Below are positions 1-11,155 of a stretch of DNA of 64,000 nt, in pieces. Under the pieces are notes generated by a model. That model had not been told where the DNA came from and searched no databases. It was given only the letters and a program-made list of their open reading frames with translations. A program made the position numbers and the translations under genes. Position 1 is the stretch's first letter; each line of letters opens with the position of its first letter. Origin of the DNA: Pycnopodia helianthoides (lineage: Eukaryota; Echinodermata; Asteroidea; Forcipulatida; Asteriidae); NCBI GenBank assembly GCA_032158295.1, contig CM063246.1, forward strand, positions 3,071,371 through 3,135,370, given 5' to 3'.

Positions 1-329
1 TCAATTCTTAAAAGCAGTGGGTTTTTAGGGTACTGCAATGATGTTAGTTTATTCAAACCTAACATTGTATTAACGCTTTAGTAGGAAGTCCCATCAGTGC
101 TTGTGTAGAGTGTTAGCTCTATCTGGTGGGTTTCTTATTCATGTTTCTTGAGGCCTTTACATTTCAATCTCTGAATAACTCGAAAGAAACTAATGTAAGT
201 CGTCACCAAAAAAATGTATTATTCAAGTATACACTACTAGTCAGTGATGGCAAGTGTTAAATGTGTTCAATCTTATTAGTAACACACACAGATTGGAGTA
301 CGAGAGATCGTACACGTCTCATTTACAGC
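1..329. other. Non-coding, nothing recognised
   Basis: AT-rich unique-looking sequence. I see no open frame, repeat or RNA gene here. Confidence 0.5.
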
Positions 330-545
330 CCGAATAATCTCTTGTTCGCCTACAAGTTGGCAATCGCATAGATCTGACCTGACCCACACGCAAGCGCAGC
401 CCGAGTTCCACGGACGACCGCTGGCGTAACCATCCAGAGCAAATTTCAAATCCGCTGCCAGCTTGGCTTAGCGTTGAATAGGTGCGAGCGGTAAGGACTC
501 CTGGTTATGAATCACCGTAGCGATTGTCATAACCCTGTAATCTAG
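330..545. promoter_or_regulatory. Candidate regulatory island with a hairpin
   Basis: This stretch is clearly richer in G+C and CpG than the AT-rich DNA on either side and has no simple repeats or open frame. It contains an inverted repeat with arms GGTTATGA (503-510) and TCATAACC (527-534). AATC/GATT bases just inside the arms could extend the stem across a small bulge. High-complexity islands in gene-poor animal DNA are often conserved regulatory elements, but only the composition and the hairpin are seen here; regulatory function is inferred. Confidence 0.25.
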
Positions 546-1814
546 AGCATTATATCCCTATCACCCCGTGGCAGATGCTCGGCACTGCAACAACCCCCGC
601 AATCACTCCCTCAACAACCCCCAGCCCCCCACCTAGAAAATCTCAGCTCACACAGTATAAACCACACCATGGATACTTTGTAGCAAATATAGGATCAACC
701 CACAAGCCCCCCCCCCCCCTAACAACCAAGGTAAGCTGTACCAATGATTACCATACTATAACGGCTAGGAGCTATTAGTTTAGAGCACCTCCATCCCTCC
801 ATGCCAGAACGGGGGTAGATCACTTCGGTAACAATTCCTACTCTTACAACGCCATGTGAAATCCTAGGGAAATCATTAACTAACATTAAGATACCAGTCT
901 CGGAGCTCTGCTAGAGAATTGGCATTTCATATCAAACATTCATCGTCTTGCAGATAACCAAACTCTTCAGATGATGCTGTTTCAAAATGGAAAACATTCA
1001 ACAACTTTTCGCAAATGCCCCGGACATTGAACAAAATACATGTTACATGCAAAATTGTTTGTACACGGCTGATGGGCGTGAGATAATATCGGGAACCCAA
1101 CCATAATTCAATTTGAGTTTTTTTATTAACCGATACTTATAGCTGGCAGATTTGTTTCTGCCACACCTTAAATAAAAAAAAACTTCCCTTTCTTGAATAT
1201 ATAGAAAAAAACTAAAAATGCTAATCTAATTTTTTTTAGGTCAAATCTAATTCTGATCCCTCAGAAAAGAGTTCTAAATATAAGATTTCTATAATTACAC
1301 ATTTCTCACAAACCCAATTGATTATAAACCTCATCGACATAACTCTCGGATAAATTGGCCTGAAACAATATTTTAAAAACACAGTATTGATTTGTCTCCC
1401 GCATTTTTTGTCATGTCGGATTAAAAATAAATAAATACAAAAAAAAAAAGACACAGAGATTCCACAACCTTGAAGGAACAACATGCAAAGCCGATTATTA
1501 ATACCAATTAATGAAATCATTGTAATTAATCTATGCTTGACCTATTTGCCTTGGCTGACCTAATTCATTTAAAACATTAATATATGGCAGACCGATACAG
1601 TAACACGCCGGAACGACACGTATGAGCTCCTGTTATATTTGTGAAGACATGACAGACACAATTAATAAAACTCATCGTTTTATTATTGAATAGCTTTGCC
1701 TGTAAATATTTTAAGCATCACCTTAAAAAAAAAAACCCAACTCCCACGCAGAAATCACCTGCAGGCAATGACAGGGACCACACATACTAAACAAGCACAA
1801 ATATTGTTTTCCAA
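546..1814. other. Non-coding AT-rich stretch
   Basis: Holds a C tract near 709-718 and several short A/T runs (1170, 1440, 1725). The open frames here are proline-rich from the C tract or low in complexity, and I do not regard them as genes. Nothing else is recognised. Confidence 0.5.
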
Positions 1815-1836
1815 TATGGCAATAATTATTGCCATA
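1801..1836. repeat. 22-bp perfect palindrome with an overlapping hairpin
   Basis: Positions 1815-1836 read the same on both strands: TATGGCAATAA followed by its complement. Just upstream and overlapping, ATATTG (1801-1806) can pair with CAATAT (1812-1817) across a 5-base loop. The palindrome centre is AATTATT, a homeodomain-type core. It could be a dimeric protein-binding site or a chance palindrome in AT-rich DNA. No flanking repeat suggests a transposon. Confidence 0.7.
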
Positions 1837-2379
1837 CCCAGAACAAAATAAATTCCAGCTGATGTTATAATGCGTCACTGCTGTGGAATTTAGTTCAAAG
1901 TTAAGCGATTGTTACCATCCTTTAATTCAAATGATCTCTCCCGCCCCCCCCCCAAAAAAATGAATAAATAAATAAATAAAATTAGTTCGTCTGATCTTGC
2001 TTTCATCATCCTGTAATGAGTTTTATATCTTTTCTAATTCTGCAATCCTTACATGTGTTTTTTTTCCAGATACACTTCTACCCTATAATCATGACATTAT
2101 CAAATATGAATACAAGCAAAATGCCAGTTGGTGCGTACATATAAATTCTACATATTTGGCTACAACTTAAAAACCGCAAACTGAAGTTCACACATACAAA
2201 GAAAAACAACCCAAAACCACAACCTCAAATCATCTATGCAATCCTGCATCTTAATTTTGCATCCCTCAAAAGAAGAGAGCTTGTTTCGCTCTTCATTATT
2301 TTTTTGCCCTTTTTTTTTTTTTTCTTTTTTTTTTTTTGAATAATTAACAGCAGGACCCCCGTGGTCCATCTCAGATGAG
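1837..2379. other. Non-coding, with T and A tracts
   Basis: Contains a C/A run near 1929-1947, an AAAT tandem run near 1960-1980 and long T tracts near 2299-2336. The 69-residue minus-strand frame here is driven by the T tract (poly-lysine) and is not considered a gene. Confidence 0.5.
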
Positions 2380-2520
2380 AATAAGCCATGTCTAATTAAT
2401 CAAGCTCCAGAGTGATTAATGTATGATTTTAAGAGCAGATGGCATCAACGTCTTGTTTGCTAACCGAGAGCCTGCGTTTGACGGCCAAGGAATCTGTCCG
2501 GGCACCTTAGGGGGTATAGC
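2380..2520. promoter_or_regulatory. Candidate regulatory island, homeodomain sites
   Basis: Complex sequence with TAATTAAT at 2393-2400 and GATTAATG near 2414, followed by a GC-richer part up to a GA repeat. Paired TAAT words are typical targets of homeodomain proteins. No open frame fits. Function is inferred from composition and motif words only. Confidence 0.25.
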
Positions 2521-2529
2521 GGGAAGAGA

Positions 2530-2587
2530 CACAGAGTAAGAGTAAGAGAGAGAGAGAGAAAGAGAGAGAGAGAAAGAGAGAGAGAGG
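2530..2587. repeat. (GA)n microsatellite, interrupted
   Basis: A purine run of GA dinucleotides broken by single A insertions and one TAAG unit. It is the first of many GA/CT tracts in the window. Confidence 0.9.
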
Positions 2588-4779
2588 GGCGGCACACAGC
2601 GGCCTGATGCTCTAACAAGAGTCAGCTTCGTTAATCAAACTGTCGCCCATGGCTCGGGAAACAATAGAAAGAAAACAAAAGGAACTGGAAGAACGCTATA
2701 GCAGCTACTTTGTATTAGGGGGCTCGCAATTTTTTTTTTTATTACAAATTTTTCCTTCAATTGCAGGAAGTGCAATAGGGGTGTACTTGTCATGAGGTGG
2801 ATCTTTGGCGAATCATAAAATTTAGAAAAACGTTTTAATACAAGGAAATGTTATGAACAATTTGCTGAAGACTTTCTGTGAAGGATTTGCCTCAAACAAA
2901 ACAAGAGAAACCAACAAGAGAATTTCTGGCACAGTGGACTTTTACTGTTTTATCGGGGAAGAGATTTTATGAATAAAAACCGTTTCTAAAAATGGCTTTT
3001 TCTTATTCTAGTTAAATTTGGGAATCAACAAAATTCCCACAACAAAACTATGGATGCTTTTACTTAATTCATTGGATCAAGTTAATTTCAGGCTTGTGGC
3101 TTTTAAATTTGGCTTCACAACCAACACTATATGGTGATTTGCCTTTTTTTGATGACAAAAAAAAAACTTTCAAATTATTTTACTCACAACTTCTTGACGG
3201 ATGACAAGAAGGTGTTTATTAAAATTGATAATCTTCAATTCACGGACAACCATCTTCATAATTCATGTTATTTTTTTTTAAAAAATTGAGGGAAAAACTT
3301 TATTAAGATGAGCAAATTCAAGTCACTGACGTTGGCTTCTTCAGTTTTCACTGAAATTGTTTCGGCCCTGACTACATCGCTTGATTAGACGGCAGATACA
3401 GTCACGCTTGGTTAGGTTTTGTTTCGACCCGAGAGCAGGAGACACAAACGACATCTGCTGAGCAAAGATGTCACAGGGTCAAGGTTTATCATTGGTTAAA
3501 TGAACAAATTAATTCCAAGGGACGATGCCGTGCCTTGGCCTGACTACTTCATAAGAACTACTCCTTATCCAACTTGGTCAACCTCCCCCCCCCACCCACC
3601 CACCAACACACACATGCCAACGAAAACAACAAGATGTGTATTTAACAATGGTAGATTGAAAGTAATAAATTTGGATGGGGGTGGGGGGCCTCTTTGGGAT
3701 ATTAGGCATGAGGTATATATGAATCTCCACCCCCCCCCCAAAAAAAAAAAAAAAAAAAAAAAAAAATAGAAAAGGAATAATAAGAATTATGATTTAAAAT
3801 TTATAATACATTAAATCAAAATAACAAAAATTAGAAAAATTGCAATACCCCTCCTCCTCTTAGTTGTTGAATAGAGAGAAAAAATGCATCTGAGTCTAAT
3901 CCAAATGTCAAGTAATAAAGCCACAAGGTAAACTGACTGGGTTAAATTTGTAATAATTTGGAGTTGAACAAAGAAACATTGATTAATCCGGTTGTACATT
4001 TGTATGAAACTGGTTCTCTCTCTAGTGTGACCACATCATCTCAGAGGAGGTAGTTACAGGGTTGAAGCCTTACGAACTACTCAACAGCCATTTCCACCAT
4101 GCAAAGCCACAAAGCCTAATCCCAAATCCCAAACATATTCAACAAAATTTACGCTAGCCAACAATCTGATTTCAGTCTCAGCCACTTATTGGGGCATCTG
4201 CATTCATAATGTCTGGCCACTAACCAGAATCACTCCAGACAATGTTTCCATCTTAAGAAGATTGTCTTATTGAGTAATTCAGTATTGTATAATGGGCATC
4301 CCTTTTTTTTTTGACAACAAAATGGATCAATTTTTTTTATTTATTTAGAATAATCCTCATTCAAGTATCCTGAACATATATTCTCTATCATCTCTCCTCA
4401 TGATATCACAAATGACAAATGAAATAAGTGAACTGTTTAAATCTTGTTTGCCTGAAATAGTTTGACAATTTGAATAAAATTGAATGATTCTACCTCACAT
4501 GTACCTCCAAGCAACATGTAGTAAAAGCCTGACTAAAACAAAGAAAAGGAGGGATCCATAAACTGACGCAAATCTTACATAGTTCACTCACCTACATAAT
4601 AGGAAAAAAAGGGGGGAGAGGAAAAAACACATCTTTTCAGTGACAAAAACCCTGACAAGATTTGTGATCAAATCACACATGGGGGATGAACCAAAGACAG
4701 ACTTTTTTATTTTTCCCCCGTTCTTTCTTCCTTGGAGTAGGGGGGGACACAGGACAGCTTTGTGCCTGCTGGAGTACAT
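2588..4779. other. Non-coding, AT-rich, mononucleotide tracts
   Basis: No gene is recognised. It contains T tracts (2730, 3270), a C-rich patch (3588-3600) and a C9 run followed by about 27 A at roughly 3731-3767. An 89-residue plus frame (3500-3769) ends in poly-lysine from that A run and looks spurious. Confidence 0.5.
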
Positions 4780-5200
4780 TTACAAGCCAAGGTAATTTAG
4801 CTCACATCGCTCAAGGCGGGCCGAAATAGGAGCTTCGGCATCTGGACTAGTGAAGCACTCGTTTGCTATTTCCTAATTAGGCTACTGAGCACCTGCCATC
4901 TCCAAAGTATGTCCGAATAATTAATTTTTGAGAAAACAGTTGCGGCAGAAGAGGATTTAACTTGTGTTGTCTAGGTAACGGATGACTGCATGGGATTAGG
5001 AAGAGTCTGTCCCTGTGCGGTGATTTCATTTGTTTGTTGGGTGTGGATTTACAAAAGACCTGGAACAAATTTTAGTAATCATTAAATAATTAACGCTGCA
5101 TACTTCAATTTGATGAAATTTATTCTTTAATTATCAAACACTAATTAGGCGAGTTAAAAAAAGAGAAGAAATATCCAGCTTCCGTTCAAGACGTCATTTT
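4780..5200. promoter_or_regulatory. Candidate regulatory island around CCTAATTAGG
   Basis: A 10-bp perfect palindrome CCTAATTAGG (4872-4881) lies a few bases before a CACCTG E-box (4890-4895), with further AATTAATT words at about 4918 and 5089 and TAATTAG near 5144. The sequence is complex and free of simple repeats. Homeodomain and bHLH sites close together are typical of developmental enhancers. No conservation data were available. Confidence 0.3.
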
Positions 5201-5759
5201 AATTGAAAGGGAATCTTATTTGTAACCAAATCAGATGAAATACTTATACCGAATACCTTATTTACTGATTGATTTCAGTGAGGCTAGCAAAACTGTGAAA
5301 ATGAAACAGTTATACAAAGAGCTCCCGATCTCATTTTGCTATGATTGCAACATACTGATGAAGAAAAAAAATGTGCAAAACAACTAGTCCGAGTCGAGAA
5401 TTATTTGGTTCACTCCATTTCCATTAATAAGAAGTAAAGGAATAGTAACAAAGTAGTTTTCAAAACTTTACCGTGGGGGTGAATTTAGATTTTTTTTCTT
5501 TTTTTTCCTTCTTCTTTTAAATTTGTTCTCTTAGAAAAAGACTTTAATTTCTGATTTCAATAAAGGCCACCCCTGCAGTCGTAAAAGCAATTTGCACTAG
5601 CCTAACGGTAATCAGGGGAGAATAATTCTTCATCTCTTTTTCTTGATTACAACGCTTTGTTAGTCACAGTTGCTCTTTTTTCTCTCTCTCCGGGAGAGAA
5701 GAGCTGGAGGTAGTGGGGTTAGGGGAGGGACGAGGGGTAACGACTGAGAGTAGACTCAA
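5201..5759. other. Non-coding AT-rich stretch
   Basis: Includes a T-rich segment near 5490-5515 and a short CT run near 5680-5690. Nothing else is recognised. Confidence 0.5.
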
Positions 5760-6010
5760 GCTAAGGAGCGTACAAACATACCCTCCCACATCGCCAATTT
5801 ACCGTTAAAAATTGGCCTGCGAAATGCCATTACGTTGCATGAAATCCTCGTTGCGTATCGTCACTGTTGGATCCCCAATTAGACGAAGATATGAGTTTTG
5901 TAATCGGAGGCCGCTAGGCACATCCCGTTCTGCCCACTAAAAATGAGCACTGGGAATGCAGATGCAACTCTTAGGTGCGTCACTGACCATTATCCAATGG
6001 TAATCCGATC
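5760..6010. promoter_or_regulatory. Candidate regulatory island
   Basis: High-complexity sequence with CpGs (for example around 5820-5870 and 5905-5930) between AT-rich flanks. The small frame 5943-6209 extends out of it into AT-rich DNA and has no recognisable domain, so I do not call it a gene. Low confidence. Confidence 0.2.
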
Positions 6011-6439
6011 CTCTTGGGTAGCAAAGTACGGCTATGGGATAACTGACAGTGTGAAGAAGCAACAAATAAGACACGCCGAAGACATACATTTTTTAAAGGT
6101 TTTATGTATCATTTGTATAGATTATCACCTCTCATATTACATGGCTGGTAGCACCATTTGCTTTTACTCTAATTCTAGAGTAAATATTCCGGCATTTTTG
6201 TGTTATTAATTTTTTTTTTTCTTTTTTTTTTTCATTCTCTGTCTCCCCAGCCAGTTTCAAGTATTTTCCATCAGACTCGAAAGTGGAGTATTAAATTATA
6301 TCGAGTTCTTAGTCCCATTCGCTCTATACGCATTTTCGGCTAATTGGATATGCAAAACGTGCATCTAACCCAAGCTTCGGACGTTTTCCTTATCGAGGGT
6401 TTTTAGTTGCAGGAGAAAATTTTTCCTTTGATCCAGTGC

Positions 6440-6700
6440 AGCAGGGAGTCGTTCCTTAATGAATGATGACGCACATGTGGTCACGTCCCAGTGAAAAACA
6501 CCATCAGTGCTAATTGCCCTACCCCTGTAATGCCTGCATAATTACTGTACAGTGCACAAGGCAATGGGGACTCCTTTTGTGTATATAGCATAATGGATTT
6601 CTATTCACTCGCCCCGCCGTGCGAGTCATTTCCATTAATGAGTTTTCTGACACAAAACCAGGCATGAACAAAGGCCGAGCGAAATCAGAGAGGCAGTCCG
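6440..6700. promoter_or_regulatory. Candidate regulatory island with E-box
   Basis: Contains the palindromic E-box CACATGTG (6472-6479) followed directly by GTCACGTCC, then GCATAATTACTG near 6536, and TTAATGAG near 6635. Complex sequence without simple repeats. The clustering of E-box and homeodomain words is seen; enhancer function is inferred. Confidence 0.3.
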
Positions 6701-8378
6701 AGCCAGAAGAACAAAGGCACGGCGTACAATCTGTGCACAGGGCACAGTGCCACTTCAGATGGGCCTTACGACGTTATACACACGAACAGGAACAAATCAC
6801 AACCCACTGTTCTCCATTCTTATTCAAGACGGGCTGAGATTGCTCCCTCTCTCTCTATAGATTCTACCCCCCCCCCCTTCAAAAAAGAATGAGTCCTCAC
6901 AAATTACTTTTTCCCCCCGTTCTTCTTCTTCGTCTCCCTTTCCTCCTTAGCCTCCTACCTACTGATCATCTTTGCCTTGGTCAAGATGCAAAATTAATAA
7001 ATCACACCTGGCAAGAGGGATGAGCTTTGGGGCATTCATCAAGCAACGATAATTGGATTCTAGATTTATCAACCAACATATCGAAATTCATCTCAGGCTG
7101 GCCTCGTCCAAGGCCACACTAATGTAACGGTGCTTGCACTAATTAATGCCACAAGATTGCTCGATGACGCATCTCCACCAAACGGAATGAACATACACAC
7201 AAAAAAATTACATTTTTTCTAGGTCAAGTAGTTTGTTTTGGCAAATATATCCTTCTTAATAGAAATTGGTGGACTAGCCTGCAATAAGGGGAAGAAAAAA
7301 AATACATCCAGCTATGAAATCCAATCTATTACTAATACCGGTACAATCCACAATTCCAATGGACATTTCCAATTTACCCCCGGTTTTATTTAGCAGACGG
7401 CCGTATGCACATTCAACTGCATTTTAAATCTGTGCGACGACGAACGAACGTAGAAGGGGAAAATGCTCTACTCATTCATGCATGCATTGACAGTGCACGT
7501 CCATGTAGATGTAGACTGAGCCTGGGACTCCGCTTCAATACAAACAAGATACTTTAACAAGGGATTAGCCCAAGGATTCACTTCAGTTTGCCTCTATTCA
7601 TATCCACTTTGAAAATCAAATAATAAAAATGAATTCCTACACACTTCGGAAAAATCCAACCTTACTTGCGAAACATGTGTTTATCAGTCCCGAATAGTTT
7701 CGACACAATAGCACAGCATGCACCTTCCTGATATACCACCAAAGGCTCTTCCAAATCCAGGGAACACTATTGAATTAGCCGAGCTGCATGCCCTCCCTCT
7801 GCAACGAGGACAGCCTTGTGTTTGTGTTTGTTATGGAAGTTGACCAGACATGGTAAGAAAATCACAGTCAATGGCAACTGTATATTACCCATCAACCCTG
7901 ACTGTCAACAGTTCAGCTATGAGAGTCCGAGGCCAGACACGGCAGTCTAGCCGTTTACGCAGCTGGTGGATAGCTACCTCCTGTAACATGGAAAGCAATA
8001 GTGCACTCTCTCCCTTACAACGAATTATGCAGAAAAACGTAACAACAGCGCAATTGCAGAAACTATACATGTACGAAGGAGTCATTGATTAAACACAAAC
8101 ATGGACGGACCATCGAAAAGGGATTGTCAGTACCGTTAATTGATAACAATCAAAATCCATCCCAGCCACTCCGTGAGACTGTACACCGCCACCCTGCTCT
8201 AGCATTCACACGACCTGGTCAGAGATATGATATAGTTGCAGAGAGATTAGGCAGCCATGGTTACATCACTGGAGTGCAGATTTGTATCTGACCCTAATCC
8301 AATTCCCAATCCCATTTACTTATCCCTCCCCGTCTTTGGATAAAGGCGCCCCTTCCCTCTGGGTTCAAATCAAATCCA
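6701..8378. other. Non-coding, nothing firmly recognised
   Basis: Holds a C10 tract near 6867, a TC-rich piece near 6845-6860 and generally unique-looking sequence. Overlapping plus and minus open frames at 7850-8092 (80 and 66 residues) have no domain and are antisense to each other, so at most one could be real, and I support neither. Confidence 0.45.
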
Positions 8379-8425
8379 TCTCTCTCTCTCTCTCTCTCTC
8401 TCCTCTCCTCTCTCTCTCTCTCTCT
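8379..8425. repeat. (CT)n microsatellite
   Basis: About 46 bases of CT with two TCC interruptions. It creates the serine/leucine-rich and arginine/glutamate-rich frames seen on the two strands here, which are not genes. Confidence 0.9.
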
Positions 8426-9420
8426 GTGCAAACAATGGAAATTGTTTGTTCTAGAAGAGCAGATTCATTCATAACCTCTGCACTGAAAGTCAGCATTGTT
8501 AACCCTTGGCATGGTTTATGCTTTGCCACTAAGATAAGATTCCAAATATGAAACATTGGGGGGGGGGGGTTAATCAGTCACCGTTCTACAACAAGTAAAA
8601 GCAGTTAAAGTGAACATTATTTTAGGGTGTGACTTGTGCCTCAACGAAAAAAAATAACAAATGTATTTGTTTCAAATATTGACATTTGGATGTAATACCA
8701 GTTTATTCATCACTCTGAATGTTTGTTTAGCCTTAGCGCAATTTGAATTTTGAATTTCGTTTTTACGAAAACCCTGTGGCTAAAAAAAAGGACTTCGGGG
8801 TTGGGGGGTCGGGGGGATTGTCGTCTCACCCACGCCTCTCCTCCTTCCCAAATCCCACAAGGTCTTGTACCGCAAGCTAACATTCAGAAAGAGGAATCTC
8901 CTACCCTCCATGGTGAATCTCATGTCTTGGAGACTTTAGTCAATGCCATTATGATCATTTCCCATGGAATTCAGTCACACAAATTGCACAATGTTTGTGC
9001 ATCTGTAATATCCATTTAAAGAGTCCATCATTAACAGTTCGCCAAACCATTATTCACACTCAAGGACGAGTCCTTCTCAATAAACAAAAAATTTTCAAAC
9101 GTTAAAAAATAAAATACGGTTTGCTCATCTGAATTAAGACTTGTGTGTATATCTGAGTCGCTGTCTTAACGTTGGTGTTGATGAGGTTTGGGGGTTTAGT
9201 ATGGGCAATGGTTTGACAAGAAAAATATGGATAAGGTCAAGTTAATATCGCATGGACTGAATCATATCCCATTGGTTACAATCTTCATTATTCTGGGGGT
9301 GATCTATAATTTAAGAAAATATATATTTGGACCTAAATAAAAGATACTAATTAACATTTATGGAACTATGGCAAGTTCAATCAAGGTATTTCTGTTCAAT
9401 GTGTCATCAAAAGAAGCCAT
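8426..9420. other. Non-coding, G tract
   Basis: Contains a G run at about 8559-8571. The rest is AT-rich unique-looking sequence with no gene I can support. Confidence 0.5.
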
Positions 9421-9612
9421 GGCCCAATATGATACAGCTGCTTATACGCACAAAAATAGCTAAGCATGACATGTTTATGCTTACCAGAATAAGGCTACCA
9501 GCCAAAAACTAGCATGCACCGTCTGTGACTGGTGATCCTGTTTATTTTTTTTGCTAAGCAAAGAATTGTCAAGTTATATTTTTCTGCTTGGGCAGCCCTA
9601 TGAAATTGGGCC
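9421..9612. mobile_element. MITE, GGCCCAAT-ended family, complete copy
   Basis: A 192-bp element with imperfect terminal inverted repeats. It starts GGCCCAATATGATACAGCTG and ends CAGCCCTATGAAATTGGGCC, whose complement begins GGCCCAATTTCATAGGGCTG. Inside are a CTACCAGCCAAAA word and TGCTAAGCA words shared with the other copies in this window (12.7, 16.0, 17.8 and 22.8 kb). It carries no coding sequence, so it is non-autonomous. I could not see a clear target-site duplication, so the superfamily is unassigned; the general look fits a cut-and-paste DNA transposon. I recall similar sequences in echinoderm genomes. Confidence 0.7.
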
Positions 9613-9825
9613 CTCCAGGTTGCGTTTTTATTTTCAACCTTGGTTCGGTTACAATCGGTGAACTGGAGGAAACATGATGACACACTCTGAGATGATTCTA
9701 ACGCACCAAGCATTTCGAGGAATTCTCCCACGTAACAGTGTGTGTCATTTTGCCCTCTAAGAAGTGATAACTCAGTACAAGAACAAATGAATCATGGCTT
9801 GTGATCCCAAAACGAGATACTTCGT

Positions 9826-10045
9826 GGTGTACCTTGGCCGTGCGGTTGGGAGCACCGGACTCAAGCTTTTGTGTTTTTCTGATCAGCGGACTGTGGGTTC
9901 GAGTCCCGGTCGTGTCACTCGTGTTCTTGGATACTTTACCCTAACTGTTTTGTCCTTTGGATGGGACATTAAGCCGTAGGTCCCGTGTACTAGGATTGGT
10001 AGTGCACATAAAAGAACCCAGAATACTTATTGTGGGAAAAGTAGG
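9826..10045 (+). mobile_element. tRNA-Leu-derived SINE, copy 1
   Basis: The head resembles tRNA-Leu(CAA). It has an A-box-like TGGCCGTGCGGTTGGG from 9835, the anticodon region GGACTCAAGC, a long variable arm as expected for a type II tRNA, and the B box GGTTCGAGTCC at 9896-9906. The body follows with GATGGGACATTAAGCCGTAG and GGTCCCGTGTAC, then GCACATAAAAGAACCCAG. The same order of blocks occurs at 56.6 kb. RNA polymerase III transcription from the internal promoter is the usual mode for this class. The 3' end is diffuse and set by loss of similarity. The 61-residue frame across it is not a gene. Confidence 0.8.
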
Positions 10046-10360
10046 TTAACAGTTCACTTATCCTTGGCTTAATTACCAGAAATATATAATTACAACAACT
10101 TTGAAATTCCTACAAATTTATCATAACAAAGAAACAAGTCAAAATTGTAGCTATTTCGCACTGGACGCAATAAATTATTACAATACTTAGGATAGGTTTC
10201 TTGAAAACACTTTGTTTTCAAATAGTGTACTTCTTCCAAACGAATGCTGTCACTATTCTTATGAGCTAATGTATTCCATATTAATCTTGAATACATAATG
10301 TCTTAATCTGACCTCAAAATACTATGTTTCAAAATACATTCTTTACATAAATAGATTAGT
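10046..10360. other. Non-coding AT-rich stretch
   Basis: Nothing recognised beyond the fading end of the SINE. Confidence 0.5.
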
Positions 10361-10403
10361 CCTAGCATGGAGCTATATCCTTTTTATAGCTCCATGGTCC
10401 TAG
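10361..10403. repeat. 12-bp perfect hairpin, 7-base loop
   Basis: CATGGAGCTATA (10366-10377) pairs perfectly with TATAGCTCCATG (10385-10396) around a TCCTTTT loop. CCTAG lies on both outer sides and can extend the stem across a bulge. The stem is shorter than a normal microRNA precursor (about 22 pairs or more), so this is a strong inverted repeat rather than a called ncRNA. Confidence 0.75.
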
Positions 10404-10739
10404 TAACATCTGGGGCCAGCTACAAAAAAAAGTTGTTGTGTATTTAGGTGAATTTCCCTTTTTGAGGTTACTAGACACTTCCTGTCTGAAATGTGTGTCC
10501 ATTCAGTAGTACCATTCTCCGTGCCAATCAAGATATTGTCCAAACCCAAACGATAAAAAACAAAACTGCTTTAATTTTGCCACCAAACAGATCATGAGAC
10601 CATGTCCATATATAGCTGCACAACTCGTCTACACTTGTTTAAGAAAGTATATGTTACCCTCCGGTAATATAGCACTTTGAGATTTTCTATTTTTGTTTTA
10701 TTATTTGATTTTTTTTGTACATTGAACCAAGGAGGTTTT
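10404..10739. other. Non-coding AT-rich stretch
   Basis: Nothing firm. TATAGCACTTTGAGA near 10667 resembles some SINE tails, but there is no head to go with it. Confidence 0.45.
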
Positions 10740-11155
10740 TTTTATCTCGTCAGTCAAAGTGCCGCGTTCTTACACTCCCATCAGATGGTGAGTGGGTGCC
10801 AAGCTCTGGCCCAGCAGGGAGGTGCCCCACCGACTCCTCCTCCTCTACAAGCCCTCCAACAAGAAAGCCGTCAGCATTCTTTAAGTGAAACTCTGGCCTC
10901 TCTTGTTTCTTGCGGTCCCGTGCAGGCTCTGTCCCCTTGTCCCTCTCCATTATCCTCCCGTGATTCGATCAAAATTACTTGCCACCCCTGCTGAGTTTTC
11001 CAAACCCAGAGCCTCTTGATGTGCTCTCTCTTCATTTTGAAATTCTTCCCCTCTGGTGAAGTCTCTAATTTTTGTTCTTTCCGTTCCTCCTCGGGAGTTT
11101 CGACGACTTCTTCTTCTTCAAAGTTTTTGTGTGAATGTGTGTGTGTGTGTGTGTG
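10740..11155 (-). other. GC-richer island with overlapping minus-strand open frames, unrecognised
   Basis: This block is noticeably GC-richer and strand-asymmetric (minus strand purine-rich). On the minus strand an ATG-independent frame runs 11155 down to 10871 (95 codons including stop, bounded by TAG upstream), with acidic then basic and tryptophan-containing segments. A second minus frame, 10950-10750 (66 residues, starting MERDKG), overlaps it in another phase. The plus strand is also open over 10677-10994 (105 residues). Several open phases in one place point to base composition rather than selection. I recognise no domain. It could be an exon, a regulatory CpG-type island or nothing. 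A (GT)n run at about 11138-11155 borders it. Confidence 0.25.
11137..11155. repeat. (GT)n microsatellite
   Basis: A run of about nine GT dinucleotides directly after GTGAAT. Confidence 0.85.

Noticed and set aside
10660..10690. SINE tail (TATAGCACTTTGAGA)
   Set aside because: No head or body upstream; too short to call.
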